Part shown: piece after piece, positions 57,132 to 64,000 of the stretch
Layout of the letters: every line of letters starts with the position of its first letter
How positions within the stretch are numbered: position 1 is the stretch's first letter
Assembly (NCBI RefSeq): GCF_018555685.1
Contig: NZ_JAFLWW010000005.1
Span: forward strand, 124,001 to 188,000
Source: Aminobacter anthyllidis
GTDB taxonomy: Bacteria; Pseudomonadota; Alphaproteobacteria; Rhizobiales; Rhizobiaceae
Reading direction: 5' to 3'
DNA: 64,000 nt
The notes under the pieces: generated by a model
What the model was told of the DNA's origin: nothing
What the model saw: only the letters and a program-made list of their open reading frames with translations
Database searches by the model: none
Program-made: the position numbers and the translations under genes

Positions 57132-57986
57132 TCATGCCGCGTCTCGGGCACGGGCCGCGACACGACCGTCGGAGATACGCCTCGCCACCCGCATCAGCGT
57201 TGGATAGTCAGCCCCCTCGCCCAACGCGACGTAGCCCGGACACATGAAGTCGCTTGTGTCGGCGCTGACCTTGCCAAGGGTCAAGGGGTGATAACTGCCT
57301 CTGGCCTGCTTGAGAATGAGGACCGCCGCCGCCACATCCCACGGGTTGCTGCCAAACCCGGCGGAGGCATCGACCCAGCCGGCGGCAACATGGCAGAGGC
57401 TGAGTGCGCCGCTGCCTGGCCGCCGCAGGGTCGAAAAGGTCTCGGCCAATTCGCCAAAATTTTCGAGCGCCTGTTCGCGTCCGTCAAGGCGCAGGTCGCG
57501 CGCAACCGGATAGCCTGATATCAGCGTCGCTTGTCGCTCGTCTGAAATGGCGCGCGAGCGCAGTGGCTCGCCATTCAGCCAGGCGCCGGTCAGGTCGGCC
57601 GAAAACAACATGCCGGCGACAGGGTCATAGACGGCACCGGCGACGATCTCGCCGTCGATCACCGCCCCTACCGAAACGCACCAGAAGGCAAAGCCGCGGG
57701 CGAAGTTCGAGGTGCCGTCGATCGGATCGACATACCATTTCACCCGGCCCTCGCCGCTGGCTCCGCCTTCCTCGCCGAGCACGGTTGAATCAGGCACCTC
57801 GCGCAGGATGAAGTCGCGGATCGCCACTTCCGATTCCTTGTCATGCTTGGTCACCACGTCATGCAGGTCGACCTTGTAGTTTACATCCATGTTCGACCGG
57901 AACGCCGCCAGCAGCGGCTCGCGCATCAGCTGCGACGCTTCCTCGGCGACGGCGCGAAGGCGCCTTGATTCTTCGATGTTCGTCAT
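57132..57986 (-). CDS. inositol monophosphatase family protein, 2
   Basis: A 284-residue IMPase-superfamily phosphatase with VVTKHDKESEVAI, GEEGGASGEG, WYVDPIDGTSNFARG and NPWDVAAAVLILKQARG. It is clearly related to the copy at 56164 but divergent, so the two probably differ in substrate. It overlaps the HAD hydrolase gene by 4 nt (ATGA at 57983-57986) and lies in the transporter unit, upstream of the LacI operator. Confidence 0.92.
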   Translation of the reverse strand: MTNIEESRRLRAVAEEASQLMREPLLAAFRSNMDVNYKVDLHDVVTKHDKESEVAIRDFILREVPDSTVLGEEGGASGEGRVKWYVDPIDGTSNFARGFAFWCVSVGAVIDGEIVAGAVYDPVAGMLFSADLTGAWLNGEPLRSRAISDERQATLISGYPVARDLRLDGREQALENFGELAETFSTLRRPGSGALSLCHVAAGWVDASAGFGSNPWDVAAAVLILKQARGSYHPLTLGKVSADTSDFMCPGYVALGEGADYPTLMRVARRISDGRVAARARDAA

Positions 57987-58789
57987 GCTGCGATCCCACG
58001 CGTCGCCTGGGTGAAAAGGGCGAGAAGGCCGACCGGGTCGGCCACGATGGCGTCGGGCTTTAGCTTCAGCTCATAGGGCAGATTGTAGGTACCCTTGGCT
58101 TCCATCAAAATGTTGCCGCCGATGCCGGCACGCTTACCGCACAGCACGTCGCGGTCGAAATTGTCGCCGACATACCAGGCCGCGCCTGCTTCGACGCCGA
58201 GCGCCCGCGTCGCCAGCCAGATCATCTCCGGGTTGGGCTTGCGCAGCTTGACCTCGTCGCTGTGGATGATGGTGGCAAATCGGTCGGTTAACCCGTGCGC
58301 GTCGAGGAAGTCGAGATGGACCCGGCCGCATAGCGCATTGCTGACGATGCCGACCGGCACGCCTGCCGCATCCGCGGCATCGAGCAACTCGAGCATGCCG
58401 TTGCGCAGGACGCGTTCGCTCTTCCAGTTGCCCATCTTGCGGCAGAGATCATAGGCTTCAGTCACGACGATATCTTGCGCCTGTTGTGGCCAGTCACCGG
58501 CGACGAAATCGCCCCAGAACTCCTCGTGCCGCAATTCGCGCGGCGCCAAGGGCCGCGACATCGCATCCTTCCAATGCGAATCGGCGATGCCTGCAGCCTT
58601 GATGTCGTCGGTGATCTGCTCGACCGAAAGCTCAGGCGCCGCGACACCGGCCCCGTCGAGCAGGACACGCACATGGCCGGCCAGCCGCGCCTGCCAACCC
58701 GGCAGATGCGTCGTCGACACGATGACGCCGCCGAAATCGAGCAGCAGTGCCTTGGCAGCCGCGAGTTTCCTCGCCGAGGTTCCGGTCAT
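57983..58789 (-). CDS. HAD family hydrolase
   Basis: A 268-residue haloacid-dehalogenase-like protein. Motif I is LLLDFGGVI with the nucleophile D18; the usual second Asp of DxD is Gly20, as in some HAD-IA members. Motif II is IVSNA, motif III the Lys in EVKLRKPNPEM, motif IV GDNFDRD. The helical cap spans about residues 30-130. A phosphatase role is likely, though the D-x-G change leaves catalysis open. It follows the terminator-like element after the binding-protein gene. Confidence 0.87.
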   Translation of the reverse strand: MTGTSARKLAAAKALLLDFGGVIVSTTHLPGWQARLAGHVRVLLDGAGVAAPELSVEQITDDIKAAGIADSHWKDAMSRPLAPRELRHEEFWGDFVAGDWPQQAQDIVVTEAYDLCRKMGNWKSERVLRNGMLELLDAADAAGVPVGIVSNALCGRVHLDFLDAHGLTDRFATIIHSDEVKLRKPNPEMIWLATRALGVEAGAAWYVGDNFDRDVLCGKRAGIGGNILMEAKGTYNLPYELKLKPDAIVADPVGLLALFTQATRGIAA

Positions 58790-58814
58790 TCAATAATCTC
58801 CATGTCGCCGGTGG

Positions 58815-58852
58815 AAAAAAGTGGACGGAGCCGAAGGAGAAAGGCTCCGTCC
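58815..58852 (-). terminator. terminator-like hairpin after the binding-protein gene
   Basis: On the minus strand GGACGGAGCC pairs perfectly with GGCTCCGTCC (10 bp, 10-nt loop, 58823-58852), then CAC and TTTTTT (58815-58820). It lies 15 bp after the stop of the binding protein at 58868 and before the HAD gene, so transport and phosphatase genes may be expressed at different levels. Confidence 0.8.
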
Positions 58853-58867
58853 CAGTCCACCGGAAAG

Positions 58868-60010
58868 CTATTTCTTGTAGGCGACGCGCCAGAGGTCCTG
58901 CCAATCCTGGCGCGCATCCCAGTCTTCGAGCGCCGTCGAGGCGTCGTATTGCTGCAGCCTGTCCAGCACCTTGCCGATGCCCGAGGGCTCGTCGGCGGGC
59001 AAGCCGATGTCGGGATTGGTCGGCAGCTTGCCGTCCTTGACCTGCGGTGCGATGCCTTCCTCGGTCAGGATGTAGTGGATGAACAGCTTGGCCGCGTTTG
59101 GGCTCTTGGTGCCGGTCGCGATCAGGCCAAGCTTGACATAGGTCCAGCCCGGCCAGGGATCGAGCCCTTCGCAGAGCCCGAGCTTGTAGCCCTTGTCGGC
59201 ATTGTCGCGGAACTTGGCCGAGCTCATCAGGCCGAAGAACGGCTCCTTCTGGCCCGGCGCGCCGACCGCCTCCGAGATCGCGTCGTCGGCATCGGCAAGC
59301 AGCGGCGCGTTGCCGGCAAAACCCTTGACCCAGGCTGCCGTGGCGCTGTCTTCGCCGACCTCGATGTCCTTGCCGAAATGCGCCTTGTAGGCAGCCTTCA
59401 TCTTGTCGTCGTCATGCGTCGCCGTCTGGTTGAACCAGTCCGGGTAGGTGCCCTTCGACAGCGGATCGTAGAAGGCCACCTTGCCCTTCCACTTGGGGTC
59501 CGTGAGTTCCCAGATGTTCTTGACCGGACAGGCGTCGTAGGCCTCGGTGTTGTAGGCCCAGACCGCCGCATTGGTGGTGATCGCCAGCGGGTTCTGGAAC
59601 TTGACCGGGATCTTGTCGACCATGTCTGGCGGCAGGTAGCTCTCGACGAACTTCTGCGGCAGAAGTTGCGCCAGCCCTGCCGGCGCGTCGGTGATCAGCA
59701 CGACGTCGCCCTTGACGTTCTTGGCCTGCCCCTCGCGGATGATCATCTCGAGCTGCGCGCTCGCCGACACCTTTACGCCGGTCGCCTTCACCCCGTATTT
59801 GGCGCTGAAGTTCTCGGCCATTTCGACGATCTTGCCGGTGCTGTCATAGATGTTGATCGGCGCTTCCTTCTTCGCCGCCTCCACCAGTGCGTTGAGGTCG
59901 AAGGCCTCCGCGCGTGCCGGAGCCGCCGCCATCACGCTCGCTGCCATCATCCCGGCCAGCGCCGTCGTCGCCAGTGCAAATGTCCTGCTCGTTCCAAATG
60001 CCGGTTTCAT
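58868..60010 (-). CDS. AfuA/FbpA-type substrate-binding protein, tandem copy 1
   Basis: A 380-residue periplasmic binding protein with a Sec signal (residues 1-35, TTALAGMMAASVMAAAPARAE). It shares long blocks with the adjacent gene: DLNALVEAAKKEAPINIYDSTGK, PVKNIWELTDPKWKGK and DWDARQDWQDLWR. The family is often labelled iron(III)-binding, but AfuA-like members take phosphorylated sugars. Placed between an importer and several phosphatases, it most likely binds a phosphorylated organic compound. Confidence 0.88.
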   Translation of the reverse strand: MKPAFGTSRTFALATTALAGMMAASVMAAAPARAEAFDLNALVEAAKKEAPINIYDSTGKIVEMAENFSAKYGVKATGVKVSASAQLEMIIREGQAKNVKGDVVLITDAPAGLAQLLPQKFVESYLPPDMVDKIPVKFQNPLAITTNAAVWAYNTEAYDACPVKNIWELTDPKWKGKVAFYDPLSKGTYPDWFNQTATHDDDKMKAAYKAHFGKDIEVGEDSATAAWVKGFAGNAPLLADADDAISEAVGAPGQKEPFFGLMSSAKFRDNADKGYKLGLCEGLDPWPGWTYVKLGLIATGTKSPNAAKLFIHYILTEEGIAPQVKDGKLPTNPDIGLPADEPSGIGKVLDRLQQYDASTALEDWDARQDWQDLWRVAYKK

Positions 60011-60038
60011 CGTCTTCTCCCCAAAAATCCGGCTGAAA

Positions 60039-60064
60039 CGCGCCCGGCGTCAGTGCCGGGCGCG
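60039..60064 (-). promoter_or_regulatory. hairpin between the tandem binding-protein genes
   Basis: CGCGCCCGGC and GCCGGGCGCG (10-bp perfect stem, 6-nt loop) start 14 nt after the stop of the upstream binding-protein gene. No U-tract follows. Probable mRNA stabiliser or attenuator. Confidence 0.6.
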
Positions 60065-60077
60065 GCAATCGCAAGCG

Positions 60078-61205
60078 TCATTTCTTGTAGTTGATGCGCC
60101 AGAGATCCTGCCAATCCTGGCGCGCGTCCCAGTCACTCTGGGCCGACGCCGAGTCGTAGGGGAAAATCTGGTCCAGCACCTTGCCGATGCCGGAGGGCTC
60201 GTCGTCAGGCAGCTTGGCCTCGCTGTTGGTCGACATCTTGCCGTCGGCCGCCTGCGGGGCGATGCCTTCGTCGGTCATCAGATAATGGATGAAAAGCTTC
60301 GAGGCGTTCGGGCTGTCGGTGCCCTTGGCGATGAAGCCGAGGCTCGGATACATCCAGCCGGCGAAGGGCTTGAGACCGGTGCACAGGCCAAGCTTTGAGC
60401 CGACATCCTGGTTGTTGCGGAACTTGGCCGAGCTGATCAGGCCGATGAACTGCTCCTTCTGGTCAGGCGCGCCGACAGCCTGCGCAGCTCCTTCGTCAGC
60501 GTCGGTGAGCAGCGGGCCGTTGGCGGCAAGCGCCTTGACCCAGGCACCGGTGGCGCCGTCCTCACCCGCTTCAAGATCCTTGCCATAATACTCCTTGTAG
60601 GCCGCAGCCACCTTGTCGTCGGCGTTGGTGGCCATCTGGTTGAACCAGTCGACATAGGACGCCTTGTTCAGCGGGTCCTGCATGGCGAGCTTGCCCTTCC
60701 ACTTGGCTTCCGTCAGCTCCCAGATGTTCTTGACCGGGCAGCTTTCGTTGAGCTGGGTGTTGTAGGCAAAGACGTTGGCCTCGTTGGAGACGGTCAGCGG
60801 GTTCTGGTACTGCGCCGGAATCTTGGCGGCGAGATCCGGCGGCAGCCAGCTCTCCACGAAGCCCTGTGGCACCAGCTGCGCCACGCCCGCCGGCACGTCG
60901 CTGATCTGGATGACGTCGCCCTGCACGTTCTTGGCCTGGCCTTCGCGGATCACCATTTCCAGCTGCGCTGCGGCATTGGCCTTTGTGCCGGTCGCCTGCA
61001 CGCCGTACTTCTTGGTGAAGTTCTCGGCCTGCTTCACGATCTTGCCGGTGCTCGAATAGACGTTGATGGGCGGCTCCTTCTTTGCCGCCTCGATCAGCGC
61101 GTTCAGGTCGAACTCCTCCGCCTGCGCGGCGCCTGTAAACAGGCCGGCTGCGACACCAAGTGCGGTCGCCGCAAGGAGCCGTTTCACATCGAAATGTCTG
61201 CTCAT
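60078..61205 (-). CDS. AfuA/FbpA-type substrate-binding protein, tandem copy 2
   Basis: A 375-residue periplasmic binding protein with a Sec signal (residues 1-26, LLAATALGVAAGLFTGAAQA). It is a close paralogue of the protein at 58868 over its whole length, including the same C-terminal WDARQDWQDLWR ending and Tyr-Lys-Lys tail. ATG at 61205 follows GAGGGAGGA; the in-frame Met at 61292 was rejected. Two binding proteins sharing one permease would widen the ligand range of the importer. Confidence 0.9.
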   Translation of the reverse strand: MSRHFDVKRLLAATALGVAAGLFTGAAQAEEFDLNALIEAAKKEPPINVYSSTGKIVKQAENFTKKYGVQATGTKANAAAQLEMVIREGQAKNVQGDVIQISDVPAGVAQLVPQGFVESWLPPDLAAKIPAQYQNPLTVSNEANVFAYNTQLNESCPVKNIWELTEAKWKGKLAMQDPLNKASYVDWFNQMATNADDKVAAAYKEYYGKDLEAGEDGATGAWVKALAANGPLLTDADEGAAQAVGAPDQKEQFIGLISSAKFRNNQDVGSKLGLCTGLKPFAGWMYPSLGFIAKGTDSPNASKLFIHYLMTDEGIAPQAADGKMSTNSEAKLPDDEPSGIGKVLDQIFPYDSASAQSDWDARQDWQDLWRINYKK

Positions 61206-61307
61206 CTTTTCCTCCCTCTGTCGGGCCGGCGCCATGCCGGCCGTCTCGTTCCCGATAGTCCTGCTTGCCTCCTTCCGCGGACGGTCCTCCACCGCCCCCG
61301 GAACCTC

Positions 61308-62438
61308 TCAGTGCAGCTTCGTCGGCCGCATCAGCCTGTCGGCCGCCTCCAGGCGCTGGCCGGCCTTGTCGAAGACATGCAGCGCCTTGGGTTTGGCCCA
61401 CCAGGTCACGGCTTCGCCGACCTCGATTTCCGGCGACTGATGCGTGGTCATGAACAGCTTCTCGCCTGAGGCCGTCAGCTCGATGATCCAGCTGCCACCG
61501 GTGGGCAGGATGCCGGTCACCTCGGCCTGTCCCGACAGCGCCCCTTCCGCCACGCCGCGCTCGGCGTCCGCGAGGCGGAGCGCTTCCGGCCGGATGCCGA
61601 TCGAGCCTGCGTCGCGCAGCTCGGCAAAGCGCGAGCCGAGATAGGCATTGGCGAGCCGCGACAGCTCTGACCTGGCCTCGCCGAGTTCGATGATGTTGAT
61701 CGGCGGGTTGCCGACGAACTGCGCCACAAAGCGGTTGGCCGGACGGTCGTAGATGTCGTTCGGCGTGCCGACCTGCTGCAGCTGGCCTTCGCTCATCACG
61801 GCGATCGTGGTGGCAAGCGTCATTGCTTCCCACTGGTCGTGGGTCACGAACACGATCGTGGTCTTGAACTCGGCATGCAGCCGCTTGAGTTCGGCGCGCA
61901 TCTCGAGCCGGAGTGCAGCGTCGAGGTTCGACAGCGGCTCGTCGAGCAGCAGCACCTCCGGATTGACCGCCAGCATCCGGGCCAGCGCCACGCGCTGCTG
62001 CTGGCCGCCCGAAAGCTGCGACGGGTAGCGGTCGCGGTACTTCTCGATGCCGAGCGTCTTCATCACCTTGTCGACGCGCTGCTCGCGCTCGGCCTTGGGC
62101 ATCTTGCGCAGGCGCAGGCCAAAATCGGTGTTGCGCTCGATGGTCAGATGCGGCCACAGCGCGTAACTCTGGAACACCAGCCCCATCTCGCGCCGTTCCG
62201 GCGGCACGAACACACCCTCGACGACCGAGTCGACGACGCGCGGGCCGACGCGGATCTCGCCCGCCGTCAGGTGCTCCAGCCCGGCGATCATGCGCAAAGT
62301 CGTGGTCTTGCCGCAGCCGGAGGGCCCCAGCAGGCACATGAATTCGCCGTCGCCTATTTCGAGGTCGAGGTCGGCCACGGCATTTGCGGAGTTGCCGCCG
62401 TAGTTCTTCTCGACGCCGTTCAGGTTGATCTTCGGCAT
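61308..62438 (-). CDS. AfuC/FbpC-type ABC transporter ATP-binding protein
   Basis: A 376-residue ATPase with Walker A GPSGCGKTT, Q-loop VFQSYALWPHLT, signature LSGGQQQRV, Walker [13 protein letters not shown] and a C-terminal TOBE domain (residues about 290-360). It starts one base after the permease stop and precedes the two binding-protein genes, the reverse of the usual binding-protein-first order. Confidence 0.93.
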   Translation of the reverse strand: MPKINLNGVEKNYGGNSANAVADLDLEIGDGEFMCLLGPSGCGKTTTLRMIAGLEHLTAGEIRVGPRVVDSVVEGVFVPPERREMGLVFQSYALWPHLTIERNTDFGLRLRKMPKAEREQRVDKVMKTLGIEKYRDRYPSQLSGGQQQRVALARMLAVNPEVLLLDEPLSNLDAALRLEMRAELKRLHAEFKTTIVFVTHDQWEAMTLATTIAVMSEGQLQQVGTPNDIYDRPANRFVAQFVGNPPINIIELGEARSELSRLANAYLGSRFAELRDAGSIGIRPEALRLADAERGVAEGALSGQAEVTGILPTGGSWIIELTASGEKLFMTTHQSPEIEVGEAVTWWAKPKALHVFDKAGQRLEAADRLMRPTKLH

Positions 62439-62439
62439 G

Positions 62440-64000
62440 TCAGTTCCCCAGTCCTTGCGCGAGATTGGTCTTGGTCAGCTTCTGGCCGAGCAGCGCGCCG
62501 AAATAGGCGAGACCGGCGATGATGAGCACGACGGCGTTGGCGGCCTGCGTGTAGTGGTAGTCGACGAGCCGCAGCGAATAGGTCGTCAGCACGTCGGTCG
62601 ACGGCACCGCCAGCACCACGAACAGGCTGAGCCCCTTGATGCCGGAGATGAAAGGCAACAGGATGCCTGTGGTCAGCGACCCCTTCTGGATCGGGATGAC
62701 GATCGAGATCATGCGACGGAACCAGCCGGCGCCGGCGATCTGCGCCGCTTCCTCCGGCTCCTTGCCGAGCTGCGTCATCGCGGCGATGCCAGCGCGCGAG
62801 GCATAGGGCATCTGGTCGGCGATCAGCGCCAGCATCAGGATCAGCGTCGTGCCGTAGAGGGCGGGGATCGGGCCGCGCGGCACGGCAAACAGCGAAAGAT
62901 AGGCTGCGGCAAAGGCGATGCCCGGCACCAGATAAGGCAGGAACGTCACCTGGCGCAGGAAGGTGCCGAGCGGCCTGACCGGCGTGCGGGCCACGACATA
63001 GCCGACCAGCAGTCCGAGGATGCCTGACGTGATCGAGGCGACACCAACGATGCGCAGGCTGTTCCAGGCCGCGTTCCACAGATCCGGGCTGAGCAGGATG
63101 CCGGTCTGCAGCGCCACCGTATTGAGGTTGGTGCCGATCCAGTAGTCGAGCGTGAAATTGCCTAAATTGAACTGGCCCGGCACCCGCATGATCGTCGACA
63201 GGAACAGCGTTCCGATCGGCAGGCCGACACTGAGCACGAACATCAGCGCGGCAAAGCCGGTTGCCGGCATCCTGAGGATGCCGAGTGGGCTCAGCCTGTT
63301 CATCGAGCCCTTGGAGCCGATGGTCACGAAGCGGCGCGCTTCCCGCATCAGCCGGGCATCGATGGTGATTGTGACGATGCCGATCAGCATGATCGCGCCG
63401 GCAAGCACCGCACCGACGCCGACCTGGCGCGACGAGATGTTCTGGTACAGCGAAGTCGCCAGCACGTCGAAATTGACCGGCAGGCCGAGCACGTAAGGCA
63501 CGCCGAACTCGCCGAGGCACTTGGCGAAGATCAGCACCATCGCCGACATCAGCGACGGGCGCATCAGCGGCATGATGATCTTGCTTGCCACAGTCAGCCT
63601 GCTGGCACCGAGAATGCGGGCCGAATCCTCGAGCTGCGAGTCGAAGCGGCGCAGCGCATTGCCGAACAAAAGGATGACGAAGGGCGAGTAGTGCAGCGCC
63701 AGGATGATGGTCACCGGCAGCTGGCCGTAGGACAGCCAGTCGGGCGGCGAAAAGCCGAGCGATTCCAGCCAGCCGGGCTGGCCGCCGACGGTGCGGTTCT
63801 TGAACAACGTCGTCCAGGCGAGCGCGAAGGTCCAGGCCGGCAGCATGTAGGGCACGATGAGAGCCGTGGCGAACCAGCGCCGTCCGAACATGTCGGTGCG
63901 GCTGAGCAGCCAGGCGAGCGTGCCGCCGACAAGCATCGACAGCGTGATCGCGCCCGCCGCCACGCTCAGCGTGTTGATCAGCGGCTCCCAGAACAGGTCG
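62440..64000 (-). CDS. AfuB/FbpB-type ABC transporter permease (partial)
   Basis: The C-terminal 520 residues or so of a two-domain permease; the start lies beyond the right edge. The first visible codons read DLFWEPLINTLSV, the typical start of the first transport domain, so the open frame continues past an internal GTG at 63963. EAA-type loops are LEDSARILGASRLTVASKIIMP and PEEAAQIAGAGWFRRMISIVIP. It is the first visible gene of the phosphatase-linked transport operon. Confidence 0.9.
   Translation of the reverse strand, partial: DLFWEPLINTLSVAAGAITLSMLVGGTLAWLLSRTDMFGRRWFATALIVPYMLPAWTFALAWTTLFKNRTVGGQPGWLESLGFSPPDWLSYGQLPVTIILALHYSPFVILLFGNALRRFDSQLEDSARILGASRLTVASKIIMPLMRPSLMSAMVLIFAKCLGEFGVPYVLGLPVNFDVLATSLYQNISSRQVGVGAVLAGAIMLIGIVTITIDARLMREARRFVTIGSKGSMNRLSPLGILRMPATGFAALMFVLSVGLPIGTLFLSTIMRVPGQFNLGNFTLDYWIGTNLNTVALQTGILLSPDLWNAAWNSLRIVGVASITSGILGLLVGYVVARTPVRPLGTFLRQVTFLPYLVPGIAFAAAYLSLFAVPRGPIPALYGTTLILMLALIADQMPYASRAGIAAMTQLGKEPEEAAQIAGAGWFRRMISIVIPIQKGSLTTGILLPFISGIKGLSLFVVLAVPSTDVLTTYSLRLVDYHYTQAANAVVLIIAGLAYFGALLGQKLTKTNLAQGLGN

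Noticed and set aside
60571-62337. Open frame of about 590 codons spanning the ATPase and binding-protein genes in another frame
   Set aside because: Out-of-frame reading of two well-supported genes, with arginine-rich composition and no domain.

Overview
The window is GC-rich, densely coded bacterial DNA with rhizobial traits: a THI-box thiCOSGED operon, many ABC importers, a coxMNOP-like oxidase set and long GC-rich palindromic intergenic repeats. I infer an alphaproteobacterium of the Hyphomicrobiales, most like the Phyllobacteriaceae (Mesorhizobium or Aminobacter type). No rRNA, tRNA, CRISPR array, insertion sequence, phage gene or replication origin was seen.

Layout. 1-587: 5' part of a branched-chain 2-oxoacid dehydrogenase E1 alpha gene. 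742-6445: TPP-riboswitch thiamine operon thiC-O-S-G-E-D. 6455-12984 (minus): a probable oxidative demethylation operon with two oxygenases that lack the Rieske cluster, a reductase with an extra N-terminal Rieske domain (NdmD architecture), a GST-like protein (NdmE-like), and glutathione-dependent formaldehyde dehydrogenase plus S-formylglutathione hydrolase. Divergent from it, 13225-18776 carries a GntR regulator and a BMP-family ABC importer. 18810-26720: a sugar-type ABC transporter with an M81 metallopeptidase, an SDR, an RpiR regulator and an NTF2-like protein. 26893-32426: an RpiR regulator, an AfuABC-type ABC importer and a histidine phosphatase. 32788-39479: cytochrome c, a DUF2189 membrane protein, a YbaK deacylase and a heme-copper oxidase operon with two subunit III genes. 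39720-47201: a CueR-controlled copper cluster (copZ, copA, glutaredoxin, ferredoxin reductase, Cys-rich exported protein, multicopper oxidase, cueR, yqaA) with three matching CueR boxes. 47341-51922 (minus): a second AfuABC-type importer. 52120: Nudix hydrolase. 52747-64000: LacI regulator and a minus-strand cluster joining a third AfuABC-type importer (two tandem binding proteins) to five phosphatases of four fold classes. The permease runs off the window.

How the genes work together. The Ndm-like operon holds demethylase, electron-transfer chain and formaldehyde disposal in one unit, and the adjacent BMP importer probably brings in the methylated substrate. The LacI/phosphatase cluster and the RpiR/histidine-phosphatase cluster both pair an FbpA/AfuA-type importer with phosphatases, which suggests uptake of phosphorylated organic molecules rather than iron. 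Five of the six binding-protein genes are followed by a strong stem-loop, probably to keep binding protein in excess over membrane subunits. The copper cluster lies next to a copper-dependent oxidase.
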